Source: Aminivibrio sp. (lineage in GTDB: Bacteria > Synergistota > Synergistia > Synergistales > Aminobacteriaceae). Taken from it: DNA of 63,767 nt. Under the pieces are notes generated by a model. The model was not told the DNA's origin. It saw nothing but the letters and a program-made list of their open reading frames with translations, and searched no databases. A program made the translations under genes and the position numbers. Shown here in pieces: positions 63,656 through 63,767 of this stretch (position 1 is its first letter; each line of letters starts with the position of its first letter). The stretch covers positions 1 through 63,767 of the forward strand of contig JAGPEN010000002.1 in NCBI GenBank assembly GCA_018057035.1, written 5' to 3'.

Positions 63656-63767
63656 AAAATTGACCACTTTTTGAGGGAACGCTAGCCGAATTTTGACCAC
63701 CTGACCATCGCTCCGGGTATCATCGTCGGGAACGCACACCACGACGATGAAACCGGAGGAGAAAGGA
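63656..63767 (+). mobile_element. Probable left end of an IS21-like insertion sequence (partial)
   Basis: TTGACCAC occurs at 63660-63667 and again at 63693-63700, with GACCA once more at 63703-63707. Repeated TTGACCA-type motifs near the tip are typical of IS21-family ends. A 9-bp perfect inverted repeat (63720-63728 with 63742-63750) and then GGAGGAGAAAGGA run to the window edge, as if an istA-like gene starts just beyond it. No transposase codons are in view, so the family call is inference. Confidence 0.5.

Noticed and set aside
63295..63657. Open frames across the RNase P RNA gene
   Set aside because: The conserved RNase P sequence and its paired ends explain this stretch; the frames have no ribosome site.

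Overview
The window is a dense bacterial chromosomal segment of core genes with no plasmid or phage signature and moderately high GC. It has two transcriptional halves. Positions 58 to about 35911 run mostly on the + strand, with only nikR and rpmB on the - strand. Positions 36024 to 63592 are entirely on the - strand. The halves converge at a strong hairpin terminator near 35924-35962. Several features together suggest a diderm, non-spore-forming anaerobe, most likely of the phylum Synergistota. These are a meso-diaminopimelate-type murE, a Firmicutes-like uppS-cdsA-dxr-rseP-ispG order, whiA-yvcK-rapZ, a Prp/extended-L27 pair, and the AMMECR1/MEMO/radical-SAM pair. The phylum call is inference from gene content; no search was run.

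Left half, region by region. 58-8876: murA, a P-loop/Asp23-like fusion, a family-4 uracil-DNA glycosylase, then undecaprenyl-phosphate and isoprenoid genes (uppS, cdsA, dxr, rseP, ispG), argF and a tiny zinc-ribbon protein. 8890-10014: a shared terminator, nikR, and a divergent nitrilase-fold gene that has lost its catalytic residues. 10152-13305: yebC, ruvC-ruvA-ruvB and a DUF2905 membrane protein. 13331-19141: a SpoIID-domain protein, queA, a MEMO-AMMECR1 fusion with its radical SAM partner, and mltG. 19138-24061: a small unknown gene, tldD, ftsK and a thiamine pyrophosphokinase. 24062-24256: rpmB on the opposite strand. 24631-31014: xseB, ispA, dxs, tlyA, nadK and recN. 31011-35911: a consensus promoter, then rplU-prp-rpmA, obgE, nadD, an LCP-family gene and rsfS.

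Right half, read from the right edge leftwards. It begins with a probable IS21-like element end, then the RNase P RNA gene with its own promoter. Next is the dcw cluster: mraZ, rsmH, ftsL, ftsI, murE, murF, mraY, murD, ftsW, murG, murC, ftsQ, ftsA, ftsZ. After a terminator come a SPOR-domain protein and a molybdenum/tungsten cofactor set: moeA, moeA fused to a binding-protein domain, moaA, moaC and a Mog/MoaB domain with an extra N-terminus. Then come rapZ, yvcK, whiA, pgk and tpiA. murB and ddl are absent from the dcw cluster, and murA lies at the far left.

Many genes overlap by ATGA or GTGA and several appear to start at TTG, so translational coupling is widespread. The least understood items are the MEMO-AMMECR1/radical SAM pair, the P-loop/Asp23-like fusion beside murA, the nitrilase-fold pseudoenzyme, the MoeA-binding-protein fusion, and the unassigned N-terminus on the Mog protein.
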